A DNA stretch of 64,000 nucleotides from Druceiella hillmani (Eukaryota > Arthropoda > Insecta > Lepidoptera > Hepialidae): the NCBI GenBank assembly GCA_039881145.1, contig JAYKKI010000063.1, positions 11,668,501 through 11,732,500 of the forward strand, in the 5' to 3' direction. Position 1 is the first letter of the stretch. Every line of letters starts with the position of its first letter. Positions 37,790-50,822 of this stretch are shown here, one piece after another. The translations under genes were made by a program, and so were the position numbers. The notes beneath the pieces are model-generated. The model saw only the letters and a list, made by a program, of their open reading frames with translations. It searched no databases and had not been told where the DNA came from.

Positions 37790-37905
37790 ACAGTTTACTA
37801 TAATATGCATCCCGAACTATTCAAATATTCATACGTACCCAAATGTGCATGGAACTGTCGTAGTGCGGGTTCTACTTGTGCTTAATAGGCTATTTCTATT
37901 TACAT
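37790..37905 (-). repeat. Arthropod dispersed repeat, head fragment
   Basis: Has CCCAAATGTGCATGGAACTG, CGTAGTGCGGGTTCTACTTG and TGCTTAATAGGC, as in the copy ending at 32830. Confidence 0.75.
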
Positions 37906-40449
37906 TATCCCACTCGATTATTAGTCACTTATGACTGAGCATCGTAATTTTCATACTGCAAATACTTAATACAGTTTTTCATTAAGTATGTCTGTGCTTG
38001 TAAAACTAATTTTGCAGACTACACTCAAAATTGTTACATCTTTGAAAATTACACCTTGTTATTCTCAGTGATGCCACACTTAAAAGTTACGAACACAATG
38101 AAATGTTTTGTTGACATTTCGCACTTGAAAAAGTTCAACGTTCAATTTTTTCCTCTTCACGAATATATGTTTTAGGCGTGCATGCCAACAGTTCCCTCGT
38201 GAGGGTCCACACAAACAAATATCTATTTTGAAATAGATCCGAGTGACTTTCTTAATTCCAAAATTCAAAGAAATACCTTCGATACTACAACAATGATTAA
38301 TTAACGAACGTAGTTTTGAAAGTGAAGAAAACTTTTGTCATTGTCAGGGGTTATTTTATTTAATTAATTGATGTTATAATGACATCAATGTTAATGGGGA
38401 TTACGGTAAAAACTTTTTTTATCTAGTTTGTATATCTTTTTATTTTTCGTATCTACACTCTTGTGGCTGAAATCGTTCAAGCACCAGAAATTAAAAATTT
38501 TAATTAAACTGTATTTAATTTCCGAGTAACTCGTAAAGCACACTTCATAAGTAGAACAAGTTAATTAACATTTCATAAAGGTATGTCTAGAGGTGGTGGC
38601 ATCGAACAGAATGCATTTAAAAAAAATAAGGAATTGATAAAGAAATCGGTGGTATATAATGCCTCCCTCAACTTTTAACAAGCAATAGAAACCCTATGAA
38701 TGATAAATATTATAGACTCTTTATAAGTTAATGTTAATTTTTAAATAATGACATGCCGATTGCAATGTAAAACGTGGGGTCGTTAACTTTCGACTATTTG
38801 TTTAGAAGCAATTCAGATATTTTTGTGTTAATTATACCTAGTAAGGAAAGTACGTGATATAGCTGAAATCATGATTATATAGGTTTCTATCATATTTGTA
38901 AAACATAATAAGGTTATCAAACCAATTCAAAGATAATTAGCGGTATATATGAAAAAAAAATTAAAATACTACGTTATCTTGTATCCAGAACTAATTTAAA
39001 TTATTTTAATTCATTATTTTACTATTATTACCGTGAAGTATTTTAAATCACGAAAAAACATATCGACCCTCCGATCCTGGTCGATCAATTTCGTTTGACG
39101 TTAAAAAGTTCAAAGTCTCATTTTGTAGCGGGGTAATTAGTTTAAGCTACTTTGGTTACTTTTTCTCTTTACTTCCATCTAATTCAATTAACATTTTGAG
39201 TTAAAACTCCTTAAGGTGAGCTTAGCGATATCTTTCAATTTTATTATGTTAGGGTTTAAAGCAAAGAGAAGGAAGATAGAGGCAAACTGAATTTATTTTA
39301 ATCTTACTGCGTTAACTCGAAGGTGGACAGAAGAGTGCTAATGGTAAGAGGAGAGAAGTTAGTATCGTGGTTTGTATTTTTCACTGACTTTTCTGATATT
39401 GTTTGCGTGTACTCAATTAAAATACATAAATGGGTTTAATATTTGTTCTTCATTGCGTAGACATTTAAATATCTTTTGATATTTGTGCGTCAGATCGTAT
39501 GATTACTTGCCTTTCCTATCTCCTTTTAATTTTCTCCTAGATATGTTTGTGTTTCATTTTTCGTAGTTTAGAGAAACGATAACTTATGAGAACGGTTTTT
39601 TTAATATTAAATGTAATGATATCGTGGTCTATTCTATTGAAAAAACCTAAAAATCGAATCATGCCAGAATTTCCTCTTTCCATGGTATTGAATTATTCTA
39701 TCACCCGATAGCGGTTGCACCAGCGTGGGATTTGTTTGCGATCAGTGTATATCATGTTTTAGAGTATTATGAATACTTTATTATAAATTTAGTCCTATTT
39801 TTGTAGAGATATAATTATAACTGTAAAAACTAATACTATATAGTGAATAAATTTAATGTAAAATTGTTTTAATTTTATGTTTTTTATCATGTATTGAGTT
39901 ATTTAAATATGTTATAATTTAAAACGTATTAATTTATAATAATTGTCCAGGTGTGAAATAAGTTACAGTAGACATTTTATATAAAATAGAAAGAAATTTT
40001 CTCCTAACTTCTATATCCTTGTCATTGAAATTGGGAAAGAAAAACAATGTATGTTATAGGATGCACGATAGAGTTGAAATTTTTTAAATTTCTTGAAATT
40101 GGTTCAAAGTAAATTTACTTTGAGAAGTACCAAAATATAAGAAATAAAATAATGTAATTAAAGAAAATAAAATATTAAAGTCGAATTAAAAAGCAATAAT
40201 AGAATGCGAACAAATAAAATTCAATTGATTCGCATAAGTGACATGTAATTTGCGCACCGTCGATAACAGTTTCCAGGAACGCCTTTATAAAAAGAAAGAG
40301 GCGGATACAATTGAAAACGTACAGAGATGCTCGACCACTGATGGTATGTTGGGACATTTGGTCCTATTGTTCTCGCCAGTTTACTTTCATATAAACTATA
40401 TGCTAAGGCGGCACCGTGAGAAGGTTCACTTCAAATCTATCTTGTGTTA
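37906..40449. other. AT-rich spacer, no gene recognised
   Basis: No coding signature or long repeat seen. Frames at 38080-38268 and 40175-40456 lack motifs. The last ~200 bp may be the worn 3' end of the retroelement at 40450. Confidence 0.5.
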
Positions 40450-41260
40450 TCATTGAGTCCACGTCTATGGATTTGGGACCTTTTTCAATAGTGCCCTTCC
40501 TTGTGGCAGCAGGTCGTCTTCATTTCCTTCTTCAATTTTTGTCACTGTTCTGGTCACATGGTTTTCATTGCGCCTTATAAAGTGTCTGTACCAACGTAAG
40601 CAATTTTCTCTTTGTTTGTTCTGTATCTTTGCAATATTAAATTCTTTGCAACTTTTTACTCTAATACACTCATTTTTTTATTAAATCTTTTATTATATTC
40701 CCCGGCAAAATGCAGCGTTTTCATTTCTATAATATGCATCTTCTGTTCTCCACCATTCTCGTCGGAAAGAAATCCAAACATTAGCGTTGATGGTACCGCT
40801 TTTTTGTAAATTCAACGTTTGAGCTTGATGACCATTCTGACGTCAGATAATACCCCGGATAGTGATCTCCATTTGATCCAGCAGTTGTAATTCTATGCTG
40901 GATGTTTTTTCAATGCTGTATTTTGGAACGACGACTGAACCAAGATACTTTAACTACTCTATAATCTTCACAGAAGTATAATCTTCAGTTATCACCGATG
41001 GGTTGTCGTTGGCGCTATTTCCAGACATGTCACATCGCATGTATTCAGTCTTGTCTCTGTTAACCCTAAGACTACGTATCTCTTGGGTCTGTTATGTATT
41101 TAGCCGTTTCTGCACTTTTGTTTGAGTATCGGCAATAAAAACTATTTCATCAGTGTGCAGCGGTATCCAAGATGCAGGTTTTTGCAGATTTCAGTACAAT
41201 CGTTCATAGCTAGATTAAACGAAAAGGGGCTTGTGGTAGATCCTTGATAAACTCCGAACT
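40450..41260 (-). pseudogene. RTE-like non-LTR retrotransposon reverse transcriptase remnant
   Basis: Read from 41258 downward. FGVYQGSTTSPFSFNLAMND is the motif before the active site (usual form V-QGS-LSPLLF). The active-site box FADD reads HTDE in LHTDEIVFIAD, so the second catalytic Asp is Glu. Then RVNRDKTEYMRCDMSGN, a LKYLGSVV box, and in the C-terminal part RENCLRWYRHFIRRNENHV, matching the RLRWFGHV-RR block of RTE-type elements. In-frame stops and shifts are frequent. The endonuclease and upstream palm were not found above 41260. Confidence 0.9.
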
Positions 41261-42689
41261 TATTTTAAGTTGCCAACCTAATCAAATAGAATACACCGTT
41301 TATTTATATTGGTGAACCTGTATCACTTTTAAGCACCTTAGCTAATGTCATTAAAACAAATACATGTCCCCAGAGAAATTTATATTAAAAGTAATGTTAT
41401 TTTGGACATATTTACTGCTAGCTTGTTTTTTTTATGTTTCATTAATTTTTTCTAAATTTATTCCTCTTTCCTAATTTTTAAGTTTTGAATCTAAAATGTC
41501 TCGCAAACTGTATTTAACTTTTATACTTTTTCCACAGATTATAGTATGAATTTCGATAATTTTAGATATATTTTATTATATTTTTTATACCAAACACTAA
41601 GACGGATAAATTATTTTTGGTCTAATATTGTTTACATTAGTTTGTTGGGAGATAGTCTCTATCAAGAAATGCAATAATGCTTATTTATAGCATCACTATG
41701 AGTATAAAAGAGAAAATTGAAATATCTGTTCTTTTAGTGTACTTCGAACTATGGCACGTTGCCTATTATTTCTGCATTCGTAACTTAAAGTAGCAGTCTG
41801 GTGAATGTACCATGAACATTTGATGCAAAACAATTTCGTTTTTAACCAGATTTTTAAAGATGTTCTAATGATTTTAACCAAAAACGTAGATACCATGTAC
41901 TAAAATGAAGAACATGAAACCATCTGCCGTGCACTTTGAAAAAAAAAATAAGTCCCAAAACAATCGGACGATCAGTTGAATTCTGACAAGCCTTTTAAAG
42001 CACACTGAGAGTAAAAACACAGAATTAAATATGATTATCATTTGTATATATTATTTTAACCAAGAAATATTTATTTCTTCAATTTTCAAGGACTCCTGCT
42101 AAATGTTTTCTCTGCTAAGTGCTATGCTTTATTATTTTGATGAAAGTAAAAAAGCGGAATAAAGGTATATTTCTTACTTGTAATCGATATCTGTATATAT
42201 CGATTTGAACTTGCTGCTAATGAATGCATTACATATATTTACGTATCCATAATGATGTTTCATTGAAATAGTGTTAGTGCAAACGGAAATGAGTAAAAAA
42301 TTAATTATCTTTAGTAATTTTTGTTTCTTTCCAAAACTAAAATTCTTTCAAAACAAATGGTTTATGAACTGTCTATTGTACTATAAACAAATAAGGAAGC
42401 TTTAAATGTAATCAAAAGTAAAAGTTTAACTAACATAGCAAGACAGCGTTTTAGTAATATAAAAACATATTTTTCTAGAAGCTACTTTTCAATGTGATGT
42501 GCGTAATATCTCAAGGAAAAAATATAGGTTTATATTCAGATAAATTTATTTGTTTCAGATGTAAATTTCCGGTTATCTGGATTAAATAAATTACTTAATT
42601 AAGAGAAACGGAATTCTTCCTTAAATCTGTAAAAAATCGATGAATAATGTCCCATATTTTTCCATCCGAAAGTATTTGGTTTAAAAACA
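41261..42689. other. AT-rich spacer, no gene recognised
   Basis: Nothing coding. The frame at 41696-41896 carries no motif. Confidence 0.5.
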
Positions 42690-43260
42690 CGAAAAAGTCA
42701 CAACTTGGCAATTTTTTATTTTGTTTTTGATCTTGTCAAGGTCTTAGTTCTCGAAAAAATACTACTATTCACGTATCCATCCGTCTATCAGTACCAATTT
42801 AAAAAAAAAATGTAACATAGAAACATGAAATTTGATATCTAAATTTTAAAATTAATGATAATTTTAGAAATTTTTTTCAGACAACAATTTATTGCTCGAA
42901 ACATTTTCTTAATTTCACGCATCGCATGTTAAAAAAAATGGTCATAATTATTTTAAAACAATAATATTCGAGAGATTATTTTTAGAATTGTATATAAAAC
43001 TAAAATTATGAAAAAATCAACGTTACTAAAAGTTTACAGTAAAGCTACAATGAATCCAATCCCATTTTAGCTCTAAGTCCCATATTTTAAAAAAATCACA
43101 GCATTTATACGCCTCTGGAAAATATGCCAGGCAATATATTTGAATCGTAAAAAATAATGTCAATTTCTGTGAATGTTTAATAGAAATATTGTGTACCCTT
43201 GAATGGTTACAATATTCCTAAATGTGTACAAAACGACGAGTTCTCTTTAAATTTCAGTTT
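42690..43260 (-). repeat. Arthropod dispersed repeat, diverged long copy
   Basis: The order of landmarks follows the copy at 32290-32835: GGTCTTAGTTCTCG, CATCCGTCTATCAG, an AT-rich middle with AAATTATGAAAAAATCAACG, TGCCAGGCAATATATTTG, CTGTGAATGTTTAATAG and CCTAAATGTGTACAAAACG. Confidence 0.6.
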
Positions 43261-43668
43261 TTTTATGATTATTTCCAATATAATTTGCGTCGAGATGAAT
43301 TTGGACTCGCATATTTATGAGAGTATAAATACAATGAATAAAATGCATTAACATAAAGTAGGAATGTTCTTAATGATAATAATAACAATGCAAAATGAGA
43401 GCATTACAAAATCGCACCAATTTGAGTTGGAAATTTTACGAACAATAGAAGGGAAAACTCGAATGAAATGAGAAAAATCTCACCTCCGCGATATTACACA
43501 CGGGCTGCAAAATGACATTTAATTCTGTCTAAATATTACATCTGTATAATAACACTCATATTAGTGTTTAGACCAATACCATTAAAATTTGTGTCTTAAA
43601 TGACCGCATGCAAGCAATGTGGGAAAGTTACGGAAATTTTGCTAGAAAATTTAGGCATCGACCGCTAG

Positions 43669-43720
43669 ATTTTCCTGCAGCAAAAGTCAAACATAAAGCC
43701 CAACGTAGCTGCAGGAAAAT
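43669..43720. repeat. Inverted repeat, 12-bp arms, 28-nt spacer
   Basis: ATTTTCCTGCAG at 43669-43680 is matched exactly by CTGCAGGAAAAT at 43709-43720. Confidence 0.8.
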
Positions 43721-44379
43721 AAACTTTAGTACGCCTCTGTAACCGCAACGTGAGTAAAGACGTAAAAATTTTTTAATAAAATTTTGATTTGATCATACCC
43801 AAAAGTTATATTTCCTTAGCTTTATTGATGAAATGATAATTTTTCTGTAGTGAGAGAAAATTAAATAATTTTTTTATAGATGGCTTCAAATAATATTTCA
43901 ACGATGGCTTCACAGTCGTAAACGAAATATATTGTTTTCTTAACGTAACTGGATTGTGTGATAAATTGTAGGTAGTATTTTCTTGGAATGGAACATGTGG
44001 CTTGGAACATTGTTTTATGTTTTTTTTTCTTAGCACGCCGACGTATGTTCATATGTTGAAAGACCATACCATAATGAAAAGTGAAAAACATCGATTGCGA
44101 GGATGGTGAGCAACAGAGGGCCAGTCAACGCGTCAATACCTATCATATTGCCATTGAAATAAGTCTAGCTCGTTTCAGTTTCCATTATGCTCTCATTCGT
44201 GGTAAATTTTATGTTCATATTTATTTATTACACTGTTCAGGAAGGTAGAAATTTTTCATAGCGTTACTGTGTTATATGGGTATTCCATTATAATCATTAT
44301 GTATAAAAGTATAGCTATAAGCTAGGCCTAAAACATTGAAACTTCATAAAAGTATTATATAAAATAAGTTTTTAAATAC

Positions 44380-44945
44380 GTGTTTTATGTTTTTATTTTC
44401 AAAATCAACCCCTAAGGATTCATATGGGTGTTCAAAGTGTGTAATGAAGTTAAATTGTTAAATGGTTCCATTAATTTGGAGGAAATATTCCTCATATAGA
44501 GAGAGGAGTCATTGAGGATTGATTTTTAAAATTCAGTCCCTAAGAAAACATAATATATATTCAAAGTTGAAGAAAATATGTCAGACGGTTCAATTAAATC
44601 AAAACTTAATAAACGTACTCTTAAAATCAAACAAACACGTATCTTTGGGCTTTTTGGGAGTAAATCAATCCGTATACCAACCCCCATAGGGTGATATACG
44701 TGTTCAACATAAAGTTTATAATGGCGTAAAATTGTTAAATAATTCTATCATTTGGAGACAATATTCTTTATGTAATTAAGGTAGGAATTTGAAGTGGGTG
44801 TACAAAAGCTGTATGTAGAAAAAATTAACTCCTTGCTTGGTAGAAGCAGGTAAACAAATGTTTTACGTCTTTTTAAACCTATATAAAAATTAGTAAACCG
44901 ATGTTTTATGTCTTTTCAGAAATCAAAGTCCAACTCAAGATCACA
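44380..44945 (+). repeat. Worn tandem repeat, about 250-bp unit
   Basis: Two to three diverged units. Each has a GTTTTAYGTYTTTT start (44382, 44858, 44920), a TTCAAMRTRWAGT block followed by AAATTGTTAAATRRTTC (44433 and 44712), then TTTGGAG and a TATTCYTYATRTA end. Alignment by eye only. Confidence 0.45.
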
Positions 44946-46987
44946 TGAGATCAACAACCAGCTTCAACCATTGTTCCTACATACAGGAAATATGAAGGGA
45001 ACTTTCTTGTATTATGTAGACGTAACATTCAATTATATATTAAATTTTTCATAACATAAAATGTTATATTAAGTAAATAATTGTGTGAAGTTGAATCGTT
45101 TACTTACATGTATTCTTCAGGTTTTATTTATATAGTTAATGGAACCAACAAATTCATGGTCAAAATTGTTGTCCGGATAATAAATATTTTTTTCACTATA
45201 AACTGAAGACAGAAACAAGGGGATTAAATTTTTAAAAATGTTAAGCTTTATGTTCAATATTCCACCAACATTATCACTTCATCAGAATCGTTGTTTAAAT
45301 TTTGTACACAGGCTTTTTCTAGCTCTCACCATCTTGTTTTGCGGATAGCCTTTCTCGTTTGTTCGTGGCGTGCCTGTTATATTTTTAGTATAATCGATTC
45401 AACTGTACGTTGGACTATCAGTGTAGCTTCACTAATTGTGAAAACAATATCAGTTACGTCTAATGTAGCAAGCCAAATAAAGGAAGCTCTCAGTTAATGT
45501 TTCATTGAAGGTAGCTTCTTAATCATTAAGGACGTCCCACTATAATGTCAGGAATATTTGAAGGTTTAAATACTTTTAATATTTTTTATCTCGGATAGAT
45601 CGTTTGTGAGGGTACTTGATATATAGTTTATACTACAAAACATTGTTGTTTGTATTGCAACATTTTATAATTTTACTTTTCCAGTTCTATGTAAAACATA
45701 CTAATTTCCCCCAGTTAAAATGTGAGGCAAACCTCGTTAAATTGCTAAGCGTATCGTGTGGCATGGACTCTATTTCTTTTGGATGAAAATATTTCTTCTG
45801 TTTCCGGCTTTAGTTTAAGTGTTTGACTCGGGAACTTCACGTATCTGTTAATATTGATTGCTCAGTTCTTGATACAGAAAAATCTTTAAGTTATATAATT
45901 CTGTGTATTACCTTCGGCAGAGTACTTTTAAATGTGCTTATGAAATTTCTTGCGTGACTTTTATCACTGCCAGTTTTTCTATTTCTTAAGTACATCATCT
46001 CCTTTACTACTATTCAGCAATTGACATAAATTTTCTATGCACATAATTCCCGCTAAATATTATTCTCGTTTTTACAGGGATTTACATTTATATCTCGACA
46101 CAGGTTAGTCCATGACTGCCATTTTCTGTTTATCTTTTGTATGCTTTTGAATACCGTTTTCACTTCCTTTTCATTTCAACAATCTTATTCACATTTTTCC
46201 CTCCCACATATTCATATTTTTATTCGTTTATGAACCAGCTAAAAGTATATATGGATCTAGCGTTACATTTTCATACAGACTTGATATTTTCCCGTGAGGT
46301 ACCGTTTGATTTGTTTTAAAAACATAAATAATGCAGTCTGTGAAAATTCAATATGGTGGCAATTAGAGGCTATGTAACAATGCTTGATTTGATTTTCTTT
46401 TCTTAAAACCCATTACTATGACTATACATTGAAATTTAAATGAATGAAATTTTTTTGAATTCGTTACAAGGATACCAAAGGGCTTTAAAAGGCAAGCTCA
46501 AACCTCCTTAAATAACACACGTGAACGTGTGTATGGAGTTTCGGGAGTAATACAAAGTAGAGCTTGGTATTTGTCTGTATCTCTTTAAATCATTGATCAA
46601 AATATTAATAAAATTTCGAAGTTTTATTAAATTCTTGATGAAAAATGGGAAATGAAAAATAGAAAATTAATAAAGGGAAATATAACTTCAATGTCGCTTT
46701 AAGAAATTTATTCAATGGTACCTCACTCGATGAGACGTGTGAAAAATATAAATTAGTTCCCACTTTAAATAATGAGGAGGTACATTATTAAATCTTCTAA
46801 GATTTTAACAATACATATTAATTAAGATCGCTATATCATGCATATACTTACAATATATACATGGGTCTAAAACTGAAAAAACCACAAAGATGTGACGTAA
46901 AAATGTGTGTGTATGACAAATGGGAATGAATGGACGGACGGACATGATAAAGCTATTTCTTTTCTTCCATTTAGTTACGGATCTCTA
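44946..46987. other. AT-rich spacer, no gene recognised
   Basis: A 9-bp-arm hairpin ACACACGTGAACGTGTGT is at about 46516. The frames at 45291 and 46137 have no recognisable domain. Confidence 0.5.
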
Positions 46988-47110
46988 AAAATTATTGGAT
47001 TATGACAAGTAACAAAACTTGTTTCGAATTTAGTTATATCTCAATCGAATTATTCCTTTTAAGAGGTATAATTTGAGTCCTTCTACATTTTTATTGGCAT
47101 CTTTTGTCGT
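46988..47110 (+). repeat. Dispersed repeat of unknown class, copy 1 (partner at 48.65 kb)
   Basis: ATTATGACAAGTAACAAAAC, TTGTTTCGAATT and the later TTATTCCTTTTAAGAGG match ATTATGACAGGTAACAAAAT, TTATTTCGGTAT and TTATTTCCTGTTAAAGGG at 48655-48750. Confidence 0.65.
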
Positions 47111-48644
47111 CATATTCTATTTGTACAAGTCTCCTACTGCAGTATTTTCATTCTCGCCCAAATATTCTATAGACCAAATACTTTTCGTAAATAGTGTCTT
47201 TATTTTAAAACGATCGACAGCATGTTAAAACTGAATCGCAGCCGATTCGTTAATTAAATTAAACTGATTGTAAATTACATAATTATTTAAACAATTACAA
47301 AAGAATATGACAAATGAAAATAAACTAAATTTTTAAGGAAGTTTTCATTGACAAAACTCGACCCCAAAAGTTGTCATAACCTATTGCCCTTCGACCATAA
47401 GAGACAGATATCTTCATAAAAATATATAAACAGTTATCTTCCGCAATATTCATGGAAATTTTGAATTACTTACGAATTAATTGCTCATTTAGCGAAGTCA
47501 CCCTCATTTAGCACCCCGACGAGCGTCAGTTCGCTCATCGTTAACGTAATTGAGGAAAACTTCAAGTACCATGAAATTAAATTTTCTTTGATCACAAACT
47601 GGTGTACCTAATGACCTAATTTTGTAATCCGGTTTGATTGTGACTGATATCATAATTTAGTGCGATTTGAAATTTCATGTTTTTATGGAAAATCTTAGAA
47701 AGCTTATGATTTTGAAATATCGCACATCTGAACATATAATAAAACTGTAAAACTTTGCATGACATTTTCTCGCACAGAACATTTTTGTTACAAACACTTT
47801 ATACACAAACATTTTCCATGTGCCGAACAATGAAAATATCGGCAAAGAACATTTAATCAAAAATAAGTTATAGAATGCATTAAGTCATTTTTGGGATTTT
47901 CGTTTGATTGTGTGATTATTTCTGTACACGTCACGTAAAAAATAAGTAACCCAATAGGGATGAAATTGTAAAAACACCGGGAATTACTCAATCAAAAGAT
48001 ATACAAGTTTAATATTACAATTAAAATACAAATAAATCAATATTAATTAATTCACATTGTATCAGTACAACAACAAAGTGTCTAGCTGCTTGATACATAG
48101 TAATTGTACAAATGTATACGTACGTCCATAGATGGCGCTAAGTGTATTTTAAATCGCGAAATAAAATTTTCCAGCTATTTATTGGCGATGTCGGCGTGAA
48201 CAGGAATGAAGTACGTAGTGGTGCAAGAGGCGTAGATGCTTGAAAAAGCAACCCATATAAGGGAAAACATGAGGGTAGAGGTCGTTGTCCGCCGTCTCCA
48301 GGATGAAACTTTTTTGAATTTTTCTGTATCGTATGTATTAAATATAAGCTTAGTTCGTTTCCTTAATTTATTTAAAACTTTAGTGAAATATCATTATTTG
48401 TAATTTAATTAAAGTATCCATGCAATATGACGGCTGAAAGTCGCCACTACGTCTAACGTGAAAAAACAGAAAATCGAAAAGATAATCAAGATGGATATGA
48501 AATTAAGTCTTTATATATATTCAAAAGTATGTATAATATATGGTATAGATAAATATGATATTTAATAAAATATAACCAACATTAAGGGTATTAAATAAAT
48601 AGTTTTAAAGACAAACCTAAAAATACCTGTGCAAAACACCCAGA

Positions 48645-48770
48645 AAAAATTGGAGAATTATGACAGGTAACAAAATTTATTTCGGTATATCTTCTAAAAC
48701 TTCCCATTTATCATACCGGGGTTATTTCCTGTTAAAGGGCATAACTTGTTTACATTCTCGCGTTGAATAC
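48645..48770 (+). repeat. Dispersed repeat of unknown class, copy 2
   Basis: Partner of 46988-47110, same orientation. The stretch between them (47111-48644) shows no gene. Confidence 0.65.
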
Positions 48771-49639
48771 AAACTATATTAACATGTATTTTGCTAGCAT
48801 TAGTAATGACACTAACATTGACGGAGGACAAATATTTATATTAGGTAAGTGGTTTCCAGTGTTGGAGAAAATTTGAATTGCTTCATTTATTTATAATTTA
48901 AAAGCCTTTACTCTTAAGACGTCCAAAGTTCAAGGACCCATATTTATGAATAAACAAGAAGGTATTGATGGAAACTCATCAATTACTTTCAAAAAATTTA
49001 AATCTGGTCTTAAAGAAGCATGTCAGGGAAAAATTTGTTAAATTTTTTGGATATTGTTAAATGGATTCAGAATACAATTAATTAATTAAACTAGTTTTAT
49101 TCAATCCATCTTGGACTGAACAAAACCATGATCATTACAGTGTTGTACAACTAGTCAATGGTCATATAAAGTTTTTTGTGTGAATAATTATTTGTTTTTC
49201 GATTTTTATTGTGATAATCTAATAATAGATTAGAAATTGCAAAAAAGGTTAGATGGTAATCCATATATCAGTCGATATATCACTGTGCGTAATGTTAACT
49301 TATTATTAATTACTATTACGTATGCGAGGTAATTGATTATAAGCTAATTATTTCATCTTATTTAGTCGAGATATTAGTCTTTGACTAAGTTTAAATTTAT
49401 TACTTTAAACCCAAATATCAGTTCGATTATTTGATTTTAAAATCTATTCCAATTATTTAAGCAATTATATTACAAGTTTATTATTCTGTTTGTTTCCAAA
49501 TGGATTAACGTCGGGATATTAAAATGATAAAATGACAGATACGCCAGAATCTAGATACAAATTTGAATAAAAATATCATGAAAGCACTAATGAGATCAAT
49601 AAGAACTATTATATAGTATGGCCGGGTTTAGGTGTACGA
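48771..49639. other. AT-rich spacer, no gene recognised
   Basis: Low-complexity AT sequence only. Confidence 0.5.
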
Positions 49640-50159
49640 ATAAATATAAATCTATTTGCACTCTACGCGGTAAAAGCACTATCCCTGATAACATACTTTA
49701 CTCGATATAGACCTAACATAACCTGAACTAACCAAACCTGACCCAATTCAACTTAATCTATATAATAAAACGTGAACATCGAAAATTAACGTAATTTTTA
49801 GTATTTATTATTAAAGGAGGAGAATGAACGTCTGTGCCACAGACGTACACAAAAAATCCTTTGTGTATGTTGATGTTAAGGAAGGCAAAATAAAGTGAAC
49901 ATACTACATGTTTTCTCACACGAAATGCCATTTAAATAAAAGCATTTAGATCACGTTCATAGCTGTGTGAGCTTAGATCCTTTTGCCTTCTCTGCGCGGA
50001 AGGAAAAAACTTATGCAAACAAATATCGTACATAGCGTTGTTTCCATTTTTACTTATTTATTTTATTTTACTCTATCGTCTAATAGTTAAATTATTTACA
50101 TTTATGGAATTGTATATGTTTCCTACTATTCCAACCTTAACTAATTCAACCTTACCCCA

Positions 50160-50219
50160 TGAAACTAGTCATAATCTAATATAATCCAATTGGATTATAT
50201 TAGATTATGACTAGTTTCA
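50160..50219. repeat. Perfect 60-bp palindrome, no loop
   Basis: 30-bp arms, 50160-50189 and 50190-50219, are exact reverse complements with the centre at CCAATTGG. The left arm resembles the CCTAA-like flank (ATAATCTAATATAATCC), so the right arm is probably its inverted copy. Confidence 0.97.
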
Positions 50220-50355
50220 GTAATTACTGAACACACTAAGGAAATTTTACAAATTTATGTTCTCATAAAAACGGGAAAAGTGGTAACGTGCCTCGTCTCG
50301 TTTAACGTGTTCTCCACGGGAAAAGTGCTAACGTTGGGGTGGTGAAATAATTCGC

Positions 50356-50391
50356 TGTCCGCACCGTACCTAACTAGGTACGGTGCGGACA
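50356..50391. repeat. GC-rich palindrome, 17-bp perfect arms
   Basis: Arm TGTCCGCACCGTACCTA and its exact reverse complement around AC. It is very GC-rich for this window and lies only 137 bp after the 60-bp palindrome. Confidence 0.95.
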
Positions 50392-50744
50392 ACGTCATTT
50401 TCTTCTCAACGTCAATTTCTTAAAAACGTCTGGATAATTTTTCGTCATCAATTTTTAGTCACAAAATGACAAAATTTTTTTAATAATAACAAATTAAGAA
50501 ATTAATTTATTAATTTAATAATAAATTAAGTTTGGTCCAAAGTAAGCTGAAGCGGCTACATCAACTTTTGTGATGGAAATAATTAATGATTCCTCTTAAA
50601 TTCGTGAATAATATTTAAAAAAAGATTTTAAAATATTACGAGCATTTGTTATGTATTTATGTATATATACAAGTTTAAAACTGAATGGTAGATAATATTT
50701 GCATTAAACCGTTTATAAATATTGACATCATTTTTACCTAGTAT

Positions 50745-50822
50745 CAGTAGTAGAAAAAATACTAGTATCACCTAGTAGAAAAAATACTAGTATCACGGAC
50801 CATGTACTAGTATCACGGATGA
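50745..50822 (+). repeat. Short tandem repeat, ACTAGTATCAC unit
   Basis: AAAAAATACTAGTATCACC occurs twice and ACTAGTATCACGGA twice in a row. Confidence 0.85.

Larger units (their letters stand above)
49640..50460 (+). repeat. CCTAA-like dispersed repeat, copy 1 (interrupted)
   Basis: Landmarks in order: GGTAAAAGCACTATCC and ATAACATACTTTACTCG; a CCTAA-rich core (ACCTAACATAACCTGAAC) at 49722-49760; a foreign ~340-bp stretch; more CAACCTTAACTAATTCAACC at 50131; then ACGAATTTTAC-type and TTCTCATAAAA blocks and AACGTCTGGATAATTTTTCG. The same order appears without the interruption at 51700-52200. Two palindromes sit inside this copy only. Confidence 0.65.

Noticed and set aside
43806..44091. Two overlapping minus-strand frames rich in Lys and Tyr
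   Set aside because: No recognisable motif. Frames overlap each other and have the codon use of random AT-rich DNA.
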